DNA of 64,000 nt, from positions 4,216,001 through 4,280,000 of the forward strand of contig NZ_CP160403.1 in the NCBI RefSeq assembly GCF_040782645.1, written 5' to 3'. Positions 19,915-29,292 of the stretch are shown here, piece after piece (the first letter of the stretch is position 1; every line of letters begins with the position of its first letter). A program made the position numbers and the translations under genes. The notes below the pieces were generated by a model, which saw nothing but the letters and a program-made list of their open reading frames with translations, was not told where the DNA came from and searched no databases. This DNA comes from Streptomyces sp. HUAS ZL42. Lineage in GTDB: Bacteria > Actinomycetota > Actinomycetes > Streptomycetales > Streptomycetaceae.

Positions 19915-22439
19915 GCCTCCACCTCCTTGGGGGCCTCGCCGTCGAGCGTGGCCGGGCCGATGCGGACGAGGGATCCGGGCAGCGCCCCGGTGTCGGAGGC
20001 GACTCCGCCGCCCACCGAGTTCAGCGGGAGCCAGACCACGCGGTCCGGCATCTCCGTGATCTGCAGCGGGAGTTCAACCGTTCCGGCGGTTCCGGTCACG
20101 GCGAGTGCGTCGCCGTCCTTGACGCCGGCCTCGGCGGCCGTGGCCGCCGACACGCGCGCGCGTGCCGCGTGCCGTGTCCCTGCGAGCGCCTCGTCGCCCT
20201 CCTGGAGGACGCCCTGGTCGAGCAGCAGCCGGTGTCCGGCCAGTACGGCCTCTCCGGCGGCGGGCCGCGGCAACGGGGCGGCCGTCTCGAGGGGTTCGGT
20301 GGCCCGGGGTCCGTCCCAGGCACCCAGCCGGTCCAGCTCCGCGCGCGCGGTGCGCAGATCCGGCAGTCCCAGGTGTACGTCCATGGCGTCGGCCAGCATC
20401 TGCAGCACCCGCCCGTCGGTGGGGGCCACGCGGCGGGTCATCTGGTCGGGCTTGAGCGCCGCCTCGAAGAAGCGGACCCGGCCCTCCCAGTTGAGGAAGG
20501 CACCAGCCTTCTCGGCGACCGCGGCGACGGGAAGTACGACGTCGGCGAGCTCGGTCACCTCGCTGGGCCGCAGTTCCAGGGACACCACGAAGCCGGCCTC
20601 GCCGAGCGCTTCACGCGCGCGTGCCGGATCGGGCAGATCGGCGACCTCGACGCCTGCCACCAGCAGGGCCTGCAGCTCACCGCGGGCGGCGGCCTCGACG
20701 ATCTCGCCGGTGTCGCGGCCGTAACGGTGCGGGAGTTCGGCGACGCCCCAGACCGCGGCGACCTCCTCACGCGCGCGCGGGTCCGTCGCCGGGCGTCCGC
20801 CCGGCAGCAGCGACGGCAGCGCACCGGCCTCGATGGCGCCCCGCTCACCGGCGCGGCGAGGGATCCACACCAGCTGTGCGCCGGTCGCGGACGCGGCCCG
20901 AACGGCGGCGGTGAGACCGCCGGCCACCGCGGCCAGCCGCTCGCCGACGACGATCACCGCGCCCTCGGTGCGCAGCGCCTCGGCGGCCACACCGCCCGGT
21001 TCCTCCAGACCGACCCCGCTCGCCAGCGCGTCCAGCCACTCGGTCTCGGTGCCGGGAGCCGCCGGCAGCAGCGTGCCGCCCGCCTTCTCCAGGCCGCGCG
21101 TGGCATGCGTGGCCAGCGAGAACACCTTCTGGCCGTGCCCCCGCCAGGCCTTGCGCAGCCGCAGGAAGACGCCGGGCGCCTCCTCCTCGGACTCGAACCC
21201 GACCAGCAGGACGGCCGGCGCCTTCTCCAGGGAGGTGTACGTGACGCCCGAACCGTCGAGGTCACGGCCGGCGCCCGCGACGCGCGCCGCCAGGAAGTCG
21301 GCCTCCTCGCCGCTGTGCACGCGCGCGCGGAAGTCGATGTCGTTGGTGTCGAGCGCCACGCGCGCGAACTTGCTGTACGCGTAGGCGTCCTCGATGGTGA
21401 GACGGCCGCCGGTCAGGACACCGGTCCTGCCGCGCGACGCCAGGAGCCCCTGAGCGGCGATCTCCAGCGCCTCCGGCCAGGAGGCCGGTACCAGCTCGCC
21501 CTCGGGATTGCGCACCAGAGGCGTCTCGAGCCGGTCGCGCTGCTGCGCGTACCGGAACGCGAACCGCCCCTTGTCGCAGATCCACTCCTCGTTGACCTCG
21601 GGGTCCTCGGCGGCGAGCCGTCGCATGACCTTGCCGCGCCGGTGGTCGGTGCGTGTGGCGCAGCCGCCGGAACAGTGCTCGCAGACGCTCGGGGAGGAGA
21701 CCAGGTCGAACGGGCGGGAGCGGAAGCGGTACGCCGCCGACGTCAGCGCGCCCACCGGGCAGATCTGGATCGTGTTCCCGGAGAAGTACGACTCGAAGGG
21801 ATCGCCCTCACCGGTGCCGACCTGCTGCAGCGCGCCCCGCTCGAGCAGTTCGATCATCGGGTCGCCCGCGATCTGGTTGGAGAAGCGGGTGCAGCGGGCG
21901 CACAGCACGCACCGTTCGCGGTCGAGCAGCACCTGGGTGGAGATCGGGACGGGCTTCTCGTACGTCCGCTTCTTCCCCTCGAAGCGCGACTCGGCGTGCC
22001 CGTGCGACATGGCCTGGTTCTGCAGCGGGCACTCGCCGCCCTTGTCGCACACCGGGCAGTCCAGCGGGTGGTTGATGAGCAGGAGCTCCATCACACCCTT
22101 CTGGGCCTTCTCGGCGGCCGGCGAGGTGAGGTGGGTCTTCACCACCATCCCGTCGGTGCACGTGATCGTGCAGGACGCCATCGGCTTGCGCTGGCCCTCG
22201 ACCTCGACGATGCACTGGCGGCAGGCGCCGGCCGGGGCGAGCAGCGGGTGGTCGCAGAACCGCGGGATCTCGATGCCGAGCTGTTCGGCGGCCCGGATGA
22301 CCAGGGTGCCCTTGGGCACGCTGATCTCGACGCCGTCGATCGTCAGCGCCACGAGATCTTCCGGCGGGACCGCCGCCTCTCCCCCGCCTGCGGGGCGTTG
22401 GCCCGCGGCGGAGCCGCCGAAGGACTGCTGTACGGTCAT
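19911..22439 (-). CDS. nuoG: NADH-quinone oxidoreductase subunit G
   Basis: Large iron-sulfur subunit of the peripheral arm, 842 residues. The N-terminal [2Fe-2S] N1b ligands are seen at C62, C73, C76 and C90; the His/Cys [4Fe-4S] N5 and N4 motifs follow ([28 protein letters not shown]). The molybdopterin-oxidoreductase-like domain begins with CEHCSGGC followed, after exactly 27 residues, by a fourth cysteine in EEWICDKG. That is the C-x2-C-x3-C-x27-C pattern of the extra N7 cluster, known only from some bacteria. The first 30 residues are a Gly/Ala-rich extension. Its start overlaps the nuoF stop. Confidence 0.97.
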   Translation of the reverse strand: MTVQQSFGGSAAGQRPAGGGEAAVPPEDLVALTIDGVEISVPKGTLVIRAAEQLGIEIPRFCDHPLLAPAGACRQCIVEVEGQRKPMASCTITCTDGMVVKTHLTSPAAEKAQKGVMELLLINHPLDCPVCDKGGECPLQNQAMSHGHAESRFEGKKRTYEKPVPISTQVLLDRERCVLCARCTRFSNQIAGDPMIELLERGALQQVGTGEGDPFESYFSGNTIQICPVGALTSAAYRFRSRPFDLVSSPSVCEHCSGGCATRTDHRRGKVMRRLAAEDPEVNEEWICDKGRFAFRYAQQRDRLETPLVRNPEGELVPASWPEALEIAAQGLLASRGRTGVLTGGRLTIEDAYAYSKFARVALDTNDIDFRARVHSGEEADFLAARVAGAGRDLDGSGVTYTSLEKAPAVLLVGFESEEEAPGVFLRLRKAWRGHGQKVFSLATHATRGLEKAGGTLLPAAPGTETEWLDALASGVGLEEPGGVAAEALRTEGAVIVVGERLAAVAGGLTAAVRAASATGAQLVWIPRRAGERGAIEAGALPSLLPGGRPATDPRAREEVAAVWGVAELPHRYGRDTGEIVEAAARGELQALLVAGVEVADLPDPARAREALGEAGFVVSLELRPSEVTELADVVLPVAAVAEKAGAFLNWEGRVRFFEAALKPDQMTRRVAPTDGRVLQMLADAMDVHLGLPDLRTARAELDRLGAWDGPRATEPLETAAPLPRPAAGEAVLAGHRLLLDQGVLQEGDEALAGTRHAARARVSAATAAEAGVKDGDALAVTGTAGTVELPLQITEMPDRVVWLPLNSVGGGVASDTGALPGSLVRIGPATLDGEAPKEVEA

Positions 22440-23782
22440 GCGTTCACCTCCGTGCGGTCGGCCCAGGCCGTCGACTTGGCCGGGTCGAAGGGGCAGCCGC
22501 GGCCCGTGATGTGCTGCTCGTACTCCTCGCGGAAGTACTTGAGCGAGGAGAAGATCGGCGAGGCGGCGCCGTCACCGAGGGCGCAGAAGGACTTGCCGTT
22601 GATGTTGTCGGCGATGTCGTTCAGCTTGTCGAGGTCGGACAGGACGCCCTTGCCGGCCTCGATGTCGCGCAGCAACTGCACGAGCCAGTACGTGCCTTCG
22701 CGGCAAGGGGTGCACTTGCCGCAGGACTCGTGGGCGTAGAACTCGGTCCAGCGGGTGACGGCGCGCACGACGCAGGTCGTCTCGTCGAAACACTGCAGGG
22801 CTTTCGTGCCGAGCATGGAACCCGCGGCGCCCACTCCTTCGTAGTCAAGAGGGACGTCGAGGTGCTCGTCGGTGAACATCGGGGTCGAGGAGCCGCCCGG
22901 CGTCCAGAACTTGAGGCGGTGCCCCGGGCGCATGCCGCCGCTCATCTCGAGGAGCTGGCGGAGTGTGATGCCGAGCGGTGCCTCGTACTGGCCGGGATTG
23001 GCGACGTGGCCGCTGAGCGAGTAGAGCGTGAAGCCTGGGGACTTCTCGCTGCCCATCGACCTGAACCATTCCTTGCCCTTGTGCAGAATCGCGGGAACCG
23101 ACGCGATGGACTCGACGTTGTTCACAACAGTCGGGCACGCGTAGAGGCCCGCGACAGCGGGGAAGGGGGGACGGAGCCGCGGTTGACCCCGGCGGCCTTC
23201 GAGCGAGTCCAGCAGTGCGGTCTCCTCACCGCAGATGTACGCGCCCGCGCCCGCGTGCACGGTGAGTTCGAGGTCGATTCCGCTGCCCAGGATGTTCTTG
23301 CCGAGGTAGCCCGCCGCGTAGGCCTCGCGCACGGCCTCGTGCAACCGCCGCAACACGGGGACCACTTCACCACGCAGATAGATGAAGGCATGCGAAGACC
23401 GGATGGCATAACACGCGATGACGATGCCCTCGATGAGGCTGTGCGGGTTCGCGAAGAGGAGCGGGATGTCCTTGCAGGTCCCGGGCTCCGATTCGTCGGC
23501 GTTGACAACTAGATAGTGCGGTTTTCCATCACCCTGGGGAATGAACTGCCATTTCATTCCGGTCGGGAATCCCGCGCCGCCGCGTCCGCGCAGACCGGAG
23601 TCCTTGACGTACGCGATCACGTCGTCCGGCGACATGGCGAGCGCCTTGCGAAGCCCCTCGTATCCTTCGTGCCTTCGGTAGACGTCCAGCGTCCACGACC
23701 TGTTCTCGTCCCAGAAGGCCGACAGCACGGGTGCGAGCAGCTTCTCGGGGCTCATGTCTTTCAGCTCGGGTGCCAAGGTCAT
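22436..23782 (-). CDS. nuoF: NADH-quinone oxidoreductase subunit F
   Basis: Catalytic NADH-oxidising subunit (448 residues) with FMN and the N3 [4Fe-4S] cluster. The NADH/FMN-binding glycine-rich region is [33 protein letters not shown] is the second conserved block; and the N3 cysteines are in [12 protein letters not shown] plus a later cysteine in KSFCALGDG. The start is either this ATG or a GTG one codon upstream, both overlapping the nuoE stop (GTGATGA). It is slightly longer than E. coli NuoF but otherwise ordinary. Confidence 0.97.
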   Translation of the reverse strand: MTLAPELKDMSPEKLLAPVLSAFWDENRSWTLDVYRRHEGYEGLRKALAMSPDDVIAYVKDSGLRGRGGAGFPTGMKWQFIPQGDGKPHYLVVNADESEPGTCKDIPLLFANPHSLIEGIVIACYAIRSSHAFIYLRGEVVPVLRRLHEAVREAYAAGYLGKNILGSGIDLELTVHAGAGAYICGEETALLDSLEGRRGQPRLRPPFPAVAGLYACPTVVNNVESIASVPAILHKGKEWFRSMGSEKSPGFTLYSLSGHVANPGQYEAPLGITLRQLLEMSGGMRPGHRLKFWTPGGSSTPMFTDEHLDVPLDYEGVGAAGSMLGTKALQCFDETTCVVRAVTRWTEFYAHESCGKCTPCREGTYWLVQLLRDIEAGKGVLSDLDKLNDIADNINGKSFCALGDGAASPIFSSLKYFREEYEQHITGRGCPFDPAKSTAWADRTEVNA

Positions 23783-24657
23783 CACTCCCCCTCCTCGGCG
23801 GTTGGCCCTGCCGGGTGGGCTGGGTCGGAGGCCGATGTGTCCTGCGGCGCGTCGTGCGAACTGAGGTGTTCGGCCGGCGACGGTTCGTGCGCTGCCCTGT
23901 CCTGCGGCTCGTCTTCGTGCGGGCCGCCGTCCCGCGGATGGACCACGCGCGCGGGTGCGGTCTCTCCCCTGGCCAGGCGGAGGCCCACCAGCGAGGCGGG
24001 TCCCGCACTGCCGCTTTCCTCGACGGCCCCGGGCCGCTCGTCGGGGAAGCCGGCCAGAATCCGCGCGGTCTCCTTGAAGGTGCACAGGCGCGCCCCGCGC
24101 GTGGGCTCGACGGGCCGGCCCTCGCGCAGGTCGTCGACCAGGCGCTTGGCGCTGCCCGGTGTCTGGTTGTCGAAGAACTCCCAGTTGACCATTACGACGG
24201 GTGCGAAGTCGCAGGCCGCGTTGCACTCGATGTGTTCCAGGGTGACCTTGCCGTCGCCGGTGGTCTCGCCGTTGCCGACGCCCAGGTGCTCCTGGAGCTC
24301 CTCGAAGATCGCGTCGCCGCCCATCACCGCGCACAGCGTGTTGGTGCAGACCCCCACCTGGTAGTCGCCGGAGGGCTTGCGCCGGTACATGGTGTAGAAG
24401 GTGGCGACCGCGGTGACCTCGGCCGTGGTCAGGTCCAGCACGTCCGCGCAGAACTGCATCCCGGTGCGCGTGACGTGGCCCTCCTCCGACTGCACGAGGT
24501 GCAGCAACGGCAGGAGGGCGGACCGGGAGTCCGGGTAGCGGGAGATGATCTCGCGCGCGTCCCGCTCGAGCCGCGCTCGGACGTCGTCCGGGTAGCCGGG
24601 CGCGGGCAGTTCGGGCATGCCCAGGCTGACGCCCCGCTCCGAAGAAGAGGTGGTCAC
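23782..24657 (-). CDS. nuoE: NADH-quinone oxidoreductase subunit E
   Basis: Thioredoxin-like [2Fe-2S] (N1a) subunit. Residues of about 20-200 form the conserved domain, with the first cysteine pair in [11 protein letters not shown] and the second in CNAACDFAP. The protein is 291 residues, against about 165 in E. coli; the difference is a C-terminal, low-complexity tail rich in Ala, Pro, His, Asp and Glu (for example [20 protein letters not shown]) that looks disordered. The GTG start overlaps the nuoD stop (GTGA). Confidence 0.96.
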   Translation of the reverse strand: MTTSSSERGVSLGMPELPAPGYPDDVRARLERDAREIISRYPDSRSALLPLLHLVQSEEGHVTRTGMQFCADVLDLTTAEVTAVATFYTMYRRKPSGDYQVGVCTNTLCAVMGGDAIFEELQEHLGVGNGETTGDGKVTLEHIECNAACDFAPVVMVNWEFFDNQTPGSAKRLVDDLREGRPVEPTRGARLCTFKETARILAGFPDERPGAVEESGSAGPASLVGLRLARGETAPARVVHPRDGGPHEDEPQDRAAHEPSPAEHLSSHDAPQDTSASDPAHPAGPTAEEGE

Positions 24658-25976
24658 CGGTCGACGCCTCCCATCACGGGGTCGATGGACGCCACGGCGA
24701 CGATCACGTCGGCGACCTGGCCGCCCTCGCACATCGCCGCCATGGCCTGCAGGTTGGTGAAGGACGGGTCCCGGAAGTGGACCCGGTAGGGGCGGGTGCC
24801 GCCGTCGGACACCGCGTGCACCCCGAGTTCGCCCTTGGGGGACTCGACCGCCACGTACGCCTGTCCCGGCGGGACGCGGAAGCCCTCGGTCACCAGCTTG
24901 AAGTGGTGGATCAGGGCCTCCATGGAGGTGCCCATGATCTTCTTGATGTGGTCGAGGGAGTTGCCGAGTCCGTCCGGTCCCAGGGCGAGCTGGGCGGGCC
25001 AGGCGATCTTCTTGTCCGCGACCATGACCGGGCCGGGCTGCAGCCGGTCCAGGCACTGTTCGACGATCCGCAGGGACTGGCGCATCTCCTCGAGGCGGAC
25101 CAGGAAACGGCCGTAGGAGTCGCAGGTGTCGGCGGTCGGAACGTCGAAGTCGTACGTCTCGTAGTCGCAGTACGGCTGGGCCTTGCGCAGGTCGTGCGGC
25201 AGGCCGGCGGAGCGCAGGATCGGGCCCGTCGCGCCGAGGGCCATGCAGCCGGCCAGGTCCAGATAGCCGATGTCCTGCATGCGGGCCTTGAAGATGGGGT
25301 TCCCGGTGGCGAGCTTGTCGTACTCCGGGAGGTTCTTCCTCATCTTCTTCACGAACTCGCGGATCTGGTCCACCGCGCCGGGCGGCAGGTCCTGGGCGAG
25401 TCCGCCGGGGCGGATGTACGCGTGGTTCATCCGCAGGCCCGTGATGAGCTCGTAGATGTCGAGAATCATTTCACGATCACGGAATCCGTAGATCATGATC
25501 GTGGTGGCGCCGAGTTCCATGCCGCCGGTGGCGATGCACACCAGGTGCGAGGACAGACGGTTCAGCTCCATCAGGAGGACCCGGATGATCTTGGCTCGCT
25601 CGGTGATCTCGTCCTCGATGCCGAGGAGCTTCTCGACGGCGAGGCAGTAGGCGGTCTCGTTGAAGAAGGACGTCAGGTAGTCCATGCGCGTCACGAACGT
25701 GGTGCCCTGCGTCCACGTGCGGAACTCGAGGTTCTTCTCGATGCCGGTGTGGAGGTAGCCGATGCCGCAGCGGGCCTCGGTGACCGTCTCGCCCTCGATC
25801 TCCAGGATCAGGCGGAGCACTCCGTGGGTGGACGGGTGCTGAGGACCCATGTTGACGACGATGCGCTCGTCGTCGGCGCGGGCCGCGGACTGGACGACCT
25901 CGTCCCAGTCACCACCGGTGACCGTATATACGGTGCCCTCGGTGGTCTCACGGGCGGCTGCTGACTGCGTGCTCAC
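24654..25976 (-). CDS. nuoD: NADH-quinone oxidoreductase subunit D
   Basis: The 49-kDa-type subunit, homologous to [NiFe] hydrogenase large subunits without their metal ligands; it forms the quinone pocket together with NuoB. The 440-residue protein has the conserved quinone-pocket histidine in [10 protein letters not shown], the preceding [14 protein letters not shown] segment and the C-terminal DPVMGGVDR typical of NuoD. About 35 residues precede the conserved core. Its stop overlaps the nuoE GTG and its start overlaps the end of nuoC. Confidence 0.97.
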   Translation of the reverse strand: MSTQSAAARETTEGTVYTVTGGDWDEVVQSAARADDERIVVNMGPQHPSTHGVLRLILEIEGETVTEARCGIGYLHTGIEKNLEFRTWTQGTTFVTRMDYLTSFFNETAYCLAVEKLLGIEDEITERAKIIRVLLMELNRLSSHLVCIATGGMELGATTIMIYGFRDREMILDIYELITGLRMNHAYIRPGGLAQDLPPGAVDQIREFVKKMRKNLPEYDKLATGNPIFKARMQDIGYLDLAGCMALGATGPILRSAGLPHDLRKAQPYCDYETYDFDVPTADTCDSYGRFLVRLEEMRQSLRIVEQCLDRLQPGPVMVADKKIAWPAQLALGPDGLGNSLDHIKKIMGTSMEALIHHFKLVTEGFRVPPGQAYVAVESPKGELGVHAVSDGGTRPYRVHFRDPSFTNLQAMAAMCEGGQVADVIVAVASIDPVMGGVDR

Positions 25977-26746
25977 GAGTACGACCTCCGCTGGTCCGGA
26001 GCCGGGATCTGGGCGCCCTTGTACTCGACGGGGATGCCGCCGAGGGGGTAGTCCTTGCGCTGCGGATGGCCCTGCCAGTCGTCCGGCATCATGATCCGGG
26101 TCAGGGCCGGGTGACCGTCGAAGACGATCCCGAAGAAGTCGTACGTCTCGCGCTCGTGCCAGTCGTTCGTCGGATAGACGGAGACGAGTGACGGGATGTG
26201 CGGCTGGGTGTCCGGGGCGCTGACTTCGAGGCGGATCAGCCGGTTGTGGGTGATCGAGCGCAGGTGGTAGACGGCGTGCAGCTCGCGGCCCTTGTCGTTC
26301 GGGTAGTGGACGCCGCTCACTCCCGTGCAGAGTTCGAAGCGCAGGGCCGGGTCGTCACGCAGGGTGCGGGCGACGCGCAGCAGGTGCTCGCGCTCGATGT
26401 GGAAGGTGAGCTCGCCGCGGTCGACGACCGTCTTCTCGATCGCGTTCTCGGGGAGGAGACCCTGTTCCTCGAGCGCGCCCTCGAGTTCGTCGGCGACCTC
26501 GTCGAACCAGCCGCCGTAGGGGCGGTTCGCCGGCCCCGGGAGCCGGACCGAGCGGACCAGGCCGCCGTAGCCGGAGGTGTCGCCCCCGTTGTTGGCGCCG
26601 AACATGCCGCGCTGGACGCGGATCTCCTCGCCGCCCTGGCCGCGCTGGCCGGGGAGGTTGGAGGCGGAGAGGTCCTTCTCGGGGTTCACGCCGTTCGACG
26701 CCCCGTTGACCCCGTTCGCCCCGTTGGTGTCGTTCGCGTCGCTCAC
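25973..26746 (-). CDS. nuoC: NADH-quinone oxidoreductase subunit C
   Basis: The 30-kDa-type structural subunit (257 residues) that binds NuoD and NuoB. The conserved core lies in the C-terminal two-thirds, with the signature [20 protein letters not shown] followed by [16 protein letters not shown]. The first 75 residues are an unusual low-complexity segment with repeated NG units ([17 protein letters not shown]) and glycine-rich stretches, probably disordered. The GTG start overlaps the nuoB stop. NuoC is separate from NuoD, unlike the fused form of E. coli. Confidence 0.96.
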   Translation of the reverse strand: MSDANDTNGANGVNGASNGVNPEKDLSASNLPGQRGQGGEEIRVQRGMFGANNGGDTSGYGGLVRSVRLPGPANRPYGGWFDEVADELEGALEEQGLLPENAIEKTVVDRGELTFHIEREHLLRVARTLRDDPALRFELCTGVSGVHYPNDKGRELHAVYHLRSITHNRLIRLEVSAPDTQPHIPSLVSVYPTNDWHERETYDFFGIVFDGHPALTRIMMPDDWQGHPQRKDYPLGGIPVEYKGAQIPAPDQRRSYS

Positions 26747-27297
26747 CGCAGCAGCCCCTTCATCTCGATCGTGGGCAGGGCCTTGAGCGCCGCCTCCTCC
26801 GCCTCGCGGGCCGCTTCCTCGGCGTTCACGCCGAGCTTGGAGTTCTGGATCTTGTGGTGGAGCTTGAGGATCGCGTCCATCAGCATCTCCGGCCGTGGCG
26901 GGCAGCCGGGGAGGTAGATGTCGACGGGGACGATGTGGTCGACGCCCTGGACGATCGCGTAGTTGTTGAACATGCCGCCCGACGAGGCGCAGACCCCCAT
27001 GGAGATCACCCACTTGGGGTTCGGCATCTGGTCGTAGACCTGCCGCAGCACCGGCGCCATCTTCTGGCTGACCCGGCCGGCGACGATCATGAGGTCTGCC
27101 TGGCGCGGGGATCCGCGGAAGACCTCCATGCCGAAGCGGGCCAGGTCGTAGCGGCCGGCGCCGGTGGTCATCATCTCGATGGCGCAGCACGCGAGGCCGA
27201 ACGTGGCAGGGAAGACGGACGCCTTGCGCACCCACCCCGCGGCCTGCTCGACGGTGGTCAGCAGGAAACCGCTCGGCAGCTTTTCTTCGAGTCCCAT
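26743..27297 (-). CDS. nuoB: NADH-quinone oxidoreductase subunit B
   Basis: Carrier of the terminal N2 [4Fe-4S] cluster that reduces menaquinone; 184 residues. The consecutive cysteines in [10 protein letters not shown] (C37, C38), the cysteine in [14 protein letters not shown] and the one in LPGCPPRPE supply the four N2 ligands. The roughly 30-residue C-terminal helix is rich in Ala and Glu. It starts 13 bases after the nuoA stop with ATG, and its TGA overlaps the nuoC GTG. Confidence 0.97.
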   Translation of the reverse strand: MGLEEKLPSGFLLTTVEQAAGWVRKASVFPATFGLACCAIEMMTTGAGRYDLARFGMEVFRGSPRQADLMIVAGRVSQKMAPVLRQVYDQMPNPKWVISMGVCASSGGMFNNYAIVQGVDHIVPVDIYLPGCPPRPEMLMDAILKLHHKIQNSKLGVNAEEAAREAEEAALKALPTIEMKGLLR

Positions 27298-27310
27298 GTC
27301 CTAATGCCCC

Positions 27311-27670
27311 TCAGTCCCATTCCAGGCCGCCGCGCCGCCACACATAGGCGTAGGCGACGAAGACGGTGAGCACGAAGAGCAGCATCTCCACGAGCCCGAA
27401 CACCCCCAGGGCGTCGAAGGTGACGGCCCAGGGGTAGAGGAAGACGATCTCGATGTCGAAGACGATGAAGAGCATCGCCGTCAGGTAGTACTTGATGGGG
27501 AAGCGGCCGCCACCGGCCGGCGTGGGGGTCGGCTCGATTCCGCACTCGTAGGCCTCGAGCTTGGCGCGGTTGTACCGCTTCGGCCCGATCAGCGTGGCCA
27601 TGACCACGGAGAAGATCGCAAAGCCTGCCCCGAGGGCTCCCAGTACGAGGATGGGCGCATACGCGTTCAC
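27311..27670 (-). CDS. nuoA: NADH-quinone oxidoreductase subunit A
   Basis: First gene of the complex I operon: a 119-residue protein with three transmembrane helices flanking the functionally mobile loop (YECGIEPTPTPAGGGRFPIKYY), which lines the quinone tunnel and carries the conserved cysteine. The FDIEIVFLYPWAV helix with its buried acidic residues is diagnostic. The upstream interval of several hundred bases carries a Rex-type operator, so the operon is likely controlled by the NADH/NAD+ ratio. Confidence 0.97.
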   Translation of the reverse strand: MNAYAPILVLGALGAGFAIFSVVMATLIGPKRYNRAKLEAYECGIEPTPTPAGGGRFPIKYYLTAMLFIVFDIEIVFLYPWAVTFDALGVFGLVEMLLFVLTVFVAYAYVWRRGGLEWD

Positions 27671-27778
27671 CGCTCCTCGCTCCTCTCAGTCGGCACTGAC
27701 TGCTGGCGATGGCGCCGGGCTCACTTCCGCCCCACCTGTCCCGCGAACCCCGCGCGTTTCCGACGAAGATCGCGAACA

Positions 27779-27794
27779 TGTGAAGCAGGTCACA
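27779..27794. promoter_or_regulatory. Rex-type operator upstream of nuoA
   Basis: The 16-mer TGTGAAGCAGGTCACA (TTGTGACCTGCTTCACA when read with the operon, including one more T) has outer TGTGA/TCACA arms matching the Rex consensus TGTGAAC-N-TTCACA class. In Streptomyces, Rex represses respiratory genes when NAD+ is plentiful. The site lies about 110 bases before the nuoA start and just downstream of a possible -10 element (TAAGAT, positions 27816 to 27811 on the minus strand). Confidence 0.7.
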
Positions 27795-28193
27795 AGCCCA
27801 ACTGCCTCGCATCTTATGCCCGCCACTCTGTGATCTGCGACACGGGGTATTACACAAGCTTTGTGATCTCCACCACCTGACAGAGGATCATGAAGTCGGA
27901 TGAGCGGTGATCTTCGCAAGAGAAGCGTCCGAGTGATCACCAGAGGTGACATTTTCGATCGTCGCCGCAGGCCGGGGCAGGGCCGGGAGGGTCCCCTCCA
28001 TATCAAGAGACTTCCCTTGCATGCAAATTGGCGTTGGACGCGGCGCCTTGATAGAGGACCCATTCACACATCAGGGGGAGGTGCGGGGTGGGATGTGGAC
28101 GCGTGCACGCGTTCACGAGCGGGCCCGGGTCGTGACCGGCTCGCAATCGGGCCGTGATCCATGCGCGAGACGCAGGCGCCGTCGTAACCGTTG

Positions 28194-28209
28194 CGTGACC
28201 TCCGCCACA
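28194..28209. promoter_or_regulatory. MtrA/GlnR-type direct-repeat box upstream of the NlpC/P60 gene
   Basis: GTAAC-CGTTGC-GTGAC is a direct repeat of GTnAC with 6-base spacing, the arrangement recognised by the response regulators MtrA and GlnR in Streptomyces. Related GTAA/TTAC sequences recur downstream (28271, 28324). MtrA is known to control cell-wall hydrolase genes; its use here is inference. Apart from this site, the Rex site and the inverted repeat at 28324, the 27671-28448 interval shows no gene I can support. Confidence 0.4.
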
Positions 28210-28323
28210 TCCGAGCGAGGCGCCGGAAAGCCGGGCTTGGCCAACCGTCCCCACCAGTGGTAGGCGGCGGGCAATCCGGACGTAACGATGAAAGGCCTTG
28301 ATCACAGGCTTGATCACCAGAGT

Positions 28324-28341
28324 CCGTAATGTCCGTTACGG
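28324..28341. promoter_or_regulatory. inverted repeat CCGTAA-N6-TTACGG
   Basis: A perfect 6-bp inverted repeat with a 6-base spacer, about 110 bases upstream of the NlpC/P60 start codon and just downstream of two direct copies of TTGATCAC (28298 and 28310). Spacing and symmetry suggest an operator; the regulator is not known. Confidence 0.35.
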
Positions 28342-28448
28342 CGTCAATAAAGAGTGGAGCGAAGGGGATTTGGGGCTCCGAATGAACAACTGTGGCGCAG
28401 CACACGTTTCTTGAAGGTATGGAGGAGCCCCTGATACCGGTTGTACCC

Positions 28449-29231
28449 ATGTCCCACACCGCTCACATACGCAGCCACCGGAAACCCCGCCCCCGCAGCG
28501 TCTCGAAGATCGCGATGCGGGCCGGAGTCGCCGGTGGCATCCTCAGCACCGTGGCAGTGGCCGGCGCATCGGCTTCGGCGAACGCGGCCGAGCCGGTGAC
28601 GCAGACGCTCGAACTGCCCACGCTGACGGCCGACCTGGCCGCTCAGGTCGCCCAGTCCGCTGCCGCCACGCAGCAGGCAGCCGCGAACTACGAGCTCCAG
28701 GCCGAGCGTGACGCGGCCGCCAGCGCCGCGGCCAAGGAGGCCGCGAAGGACCTCGCAGCGGCCAAGAAGGCCGAGGCGAAGAAGAAGGCGGAGGAGGCCC
28801 GCAAGGCCGCCGCAGAGACCGCCTCCCGCTCCTCGGCGCGGACCACCCTGACCGCGACGGCTTCCGCTCCCGCCAGCGGCAGCGTGGCGACGGTCATCGC
28901 GTTCCTCAAGGCGCAGGTGGGCGACGCGTACGTCCTGGGTGGCACCGGCCCCAACGCGTGGGACTGCTCCGGCCTCGTCCAGGCCGCGTTCAAGCAGGTC
29001 GGCGTCGACCTGCCGCGCGTCTCGCAGGACCAGTCGATGGCGGGCACCGAGGTCTCCCTGTCCAACCTCGCGGTCGGGGACATCCTGTACTGGGGCGGGA
29101 AGGGTTCCGCGTACCACGTGGGCGTCTACATCGGTGACGGCCAGTACCTGGACGCGGCGAACCCGTCCAAGGGCGTCGTCATCCAGGATCTGTCCGGATA
29201 CCCGGCGTCCGGTGCGGTGCGGGTGCTCTGA
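28449..29231 (+). CDS. NlpC/P60-family cell-wall endopeptidase
   Basis: Exported D,L-endopeptidase of the NlpC/P60 family, which cleaves peptidoglycan stem peptides. The 260-residue form begins MSHTAHIRSHRKPRP, has a hydrophobic segment and a cleavage region near ASANA-AE, then a long Ala/Lys/Glu coiled coil (about 60-140) and the catalytic domain at the C-terminus. The catalytic cysteine is in WDCSGLVQAAF, the histidine in SAYHVGVYIG, and the third polar residue is in the final strand. The start is uncertain: an ATG ten residues upstream (MEEPLIPVVP) is better placed relative to GAAGG. It has its own long leader and a terminator. Confidence 0.88.
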   Translation: MSHTAHIRSHRKPRPRSVSKIAMRAGVAGGILSTVAVAGASASANAAEPVTQTLELPTLTADLAAQVAQSAAATQQAAANYELQAERDAAASAAAKEAAKDLAAAKKAEAKKKAEEARKAAAETASRSSARTTLTATASAPASGSVATVIAFLKAQVGDAYVLGGTGPNAWDCSGLVQAAFKQVGVDLPRVSQDQSMAGTEVSLSNLAVGDILYWGGKGSAYHVGVYIGDGQYLDAANPSKGVVIQDLSGYPASGAVRVL

Positions 29232-29255
29232 CGCACAGTCGTACGCCGTACGGAA

Positions 29256-29286
29256 GGGGCCGCAGCCGCTCGGGGGCAGCGGCCCC
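29256..29286. terminator. bidirectional terminator
   Basis: GGGGCCGC and GCGGCCCC form a perfect 8-bp stem around a loop that can itself pair (AGCCGCTCGGGGGCA). It sits between the convergent NlpC/P60 and Tat-flavoprotein genes. Confidence 0.7.
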
Positions 29287-29292
29287 ACCGTC

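Noticed and set aside
27258..27857. Gene candidate spanning the nuoA upstream region on the minus strand
   Set aside because: It has low coding quality and no motifs, and it reads through nuoA in a different frame; the region holds regulatory sites instead.
28003..28459. Two minus-strand frames upstream of the NlpC/P60 gene
   Set aside because: Third-position GC is not elevated and no family features are visible; regulatory sequence explains the interval.
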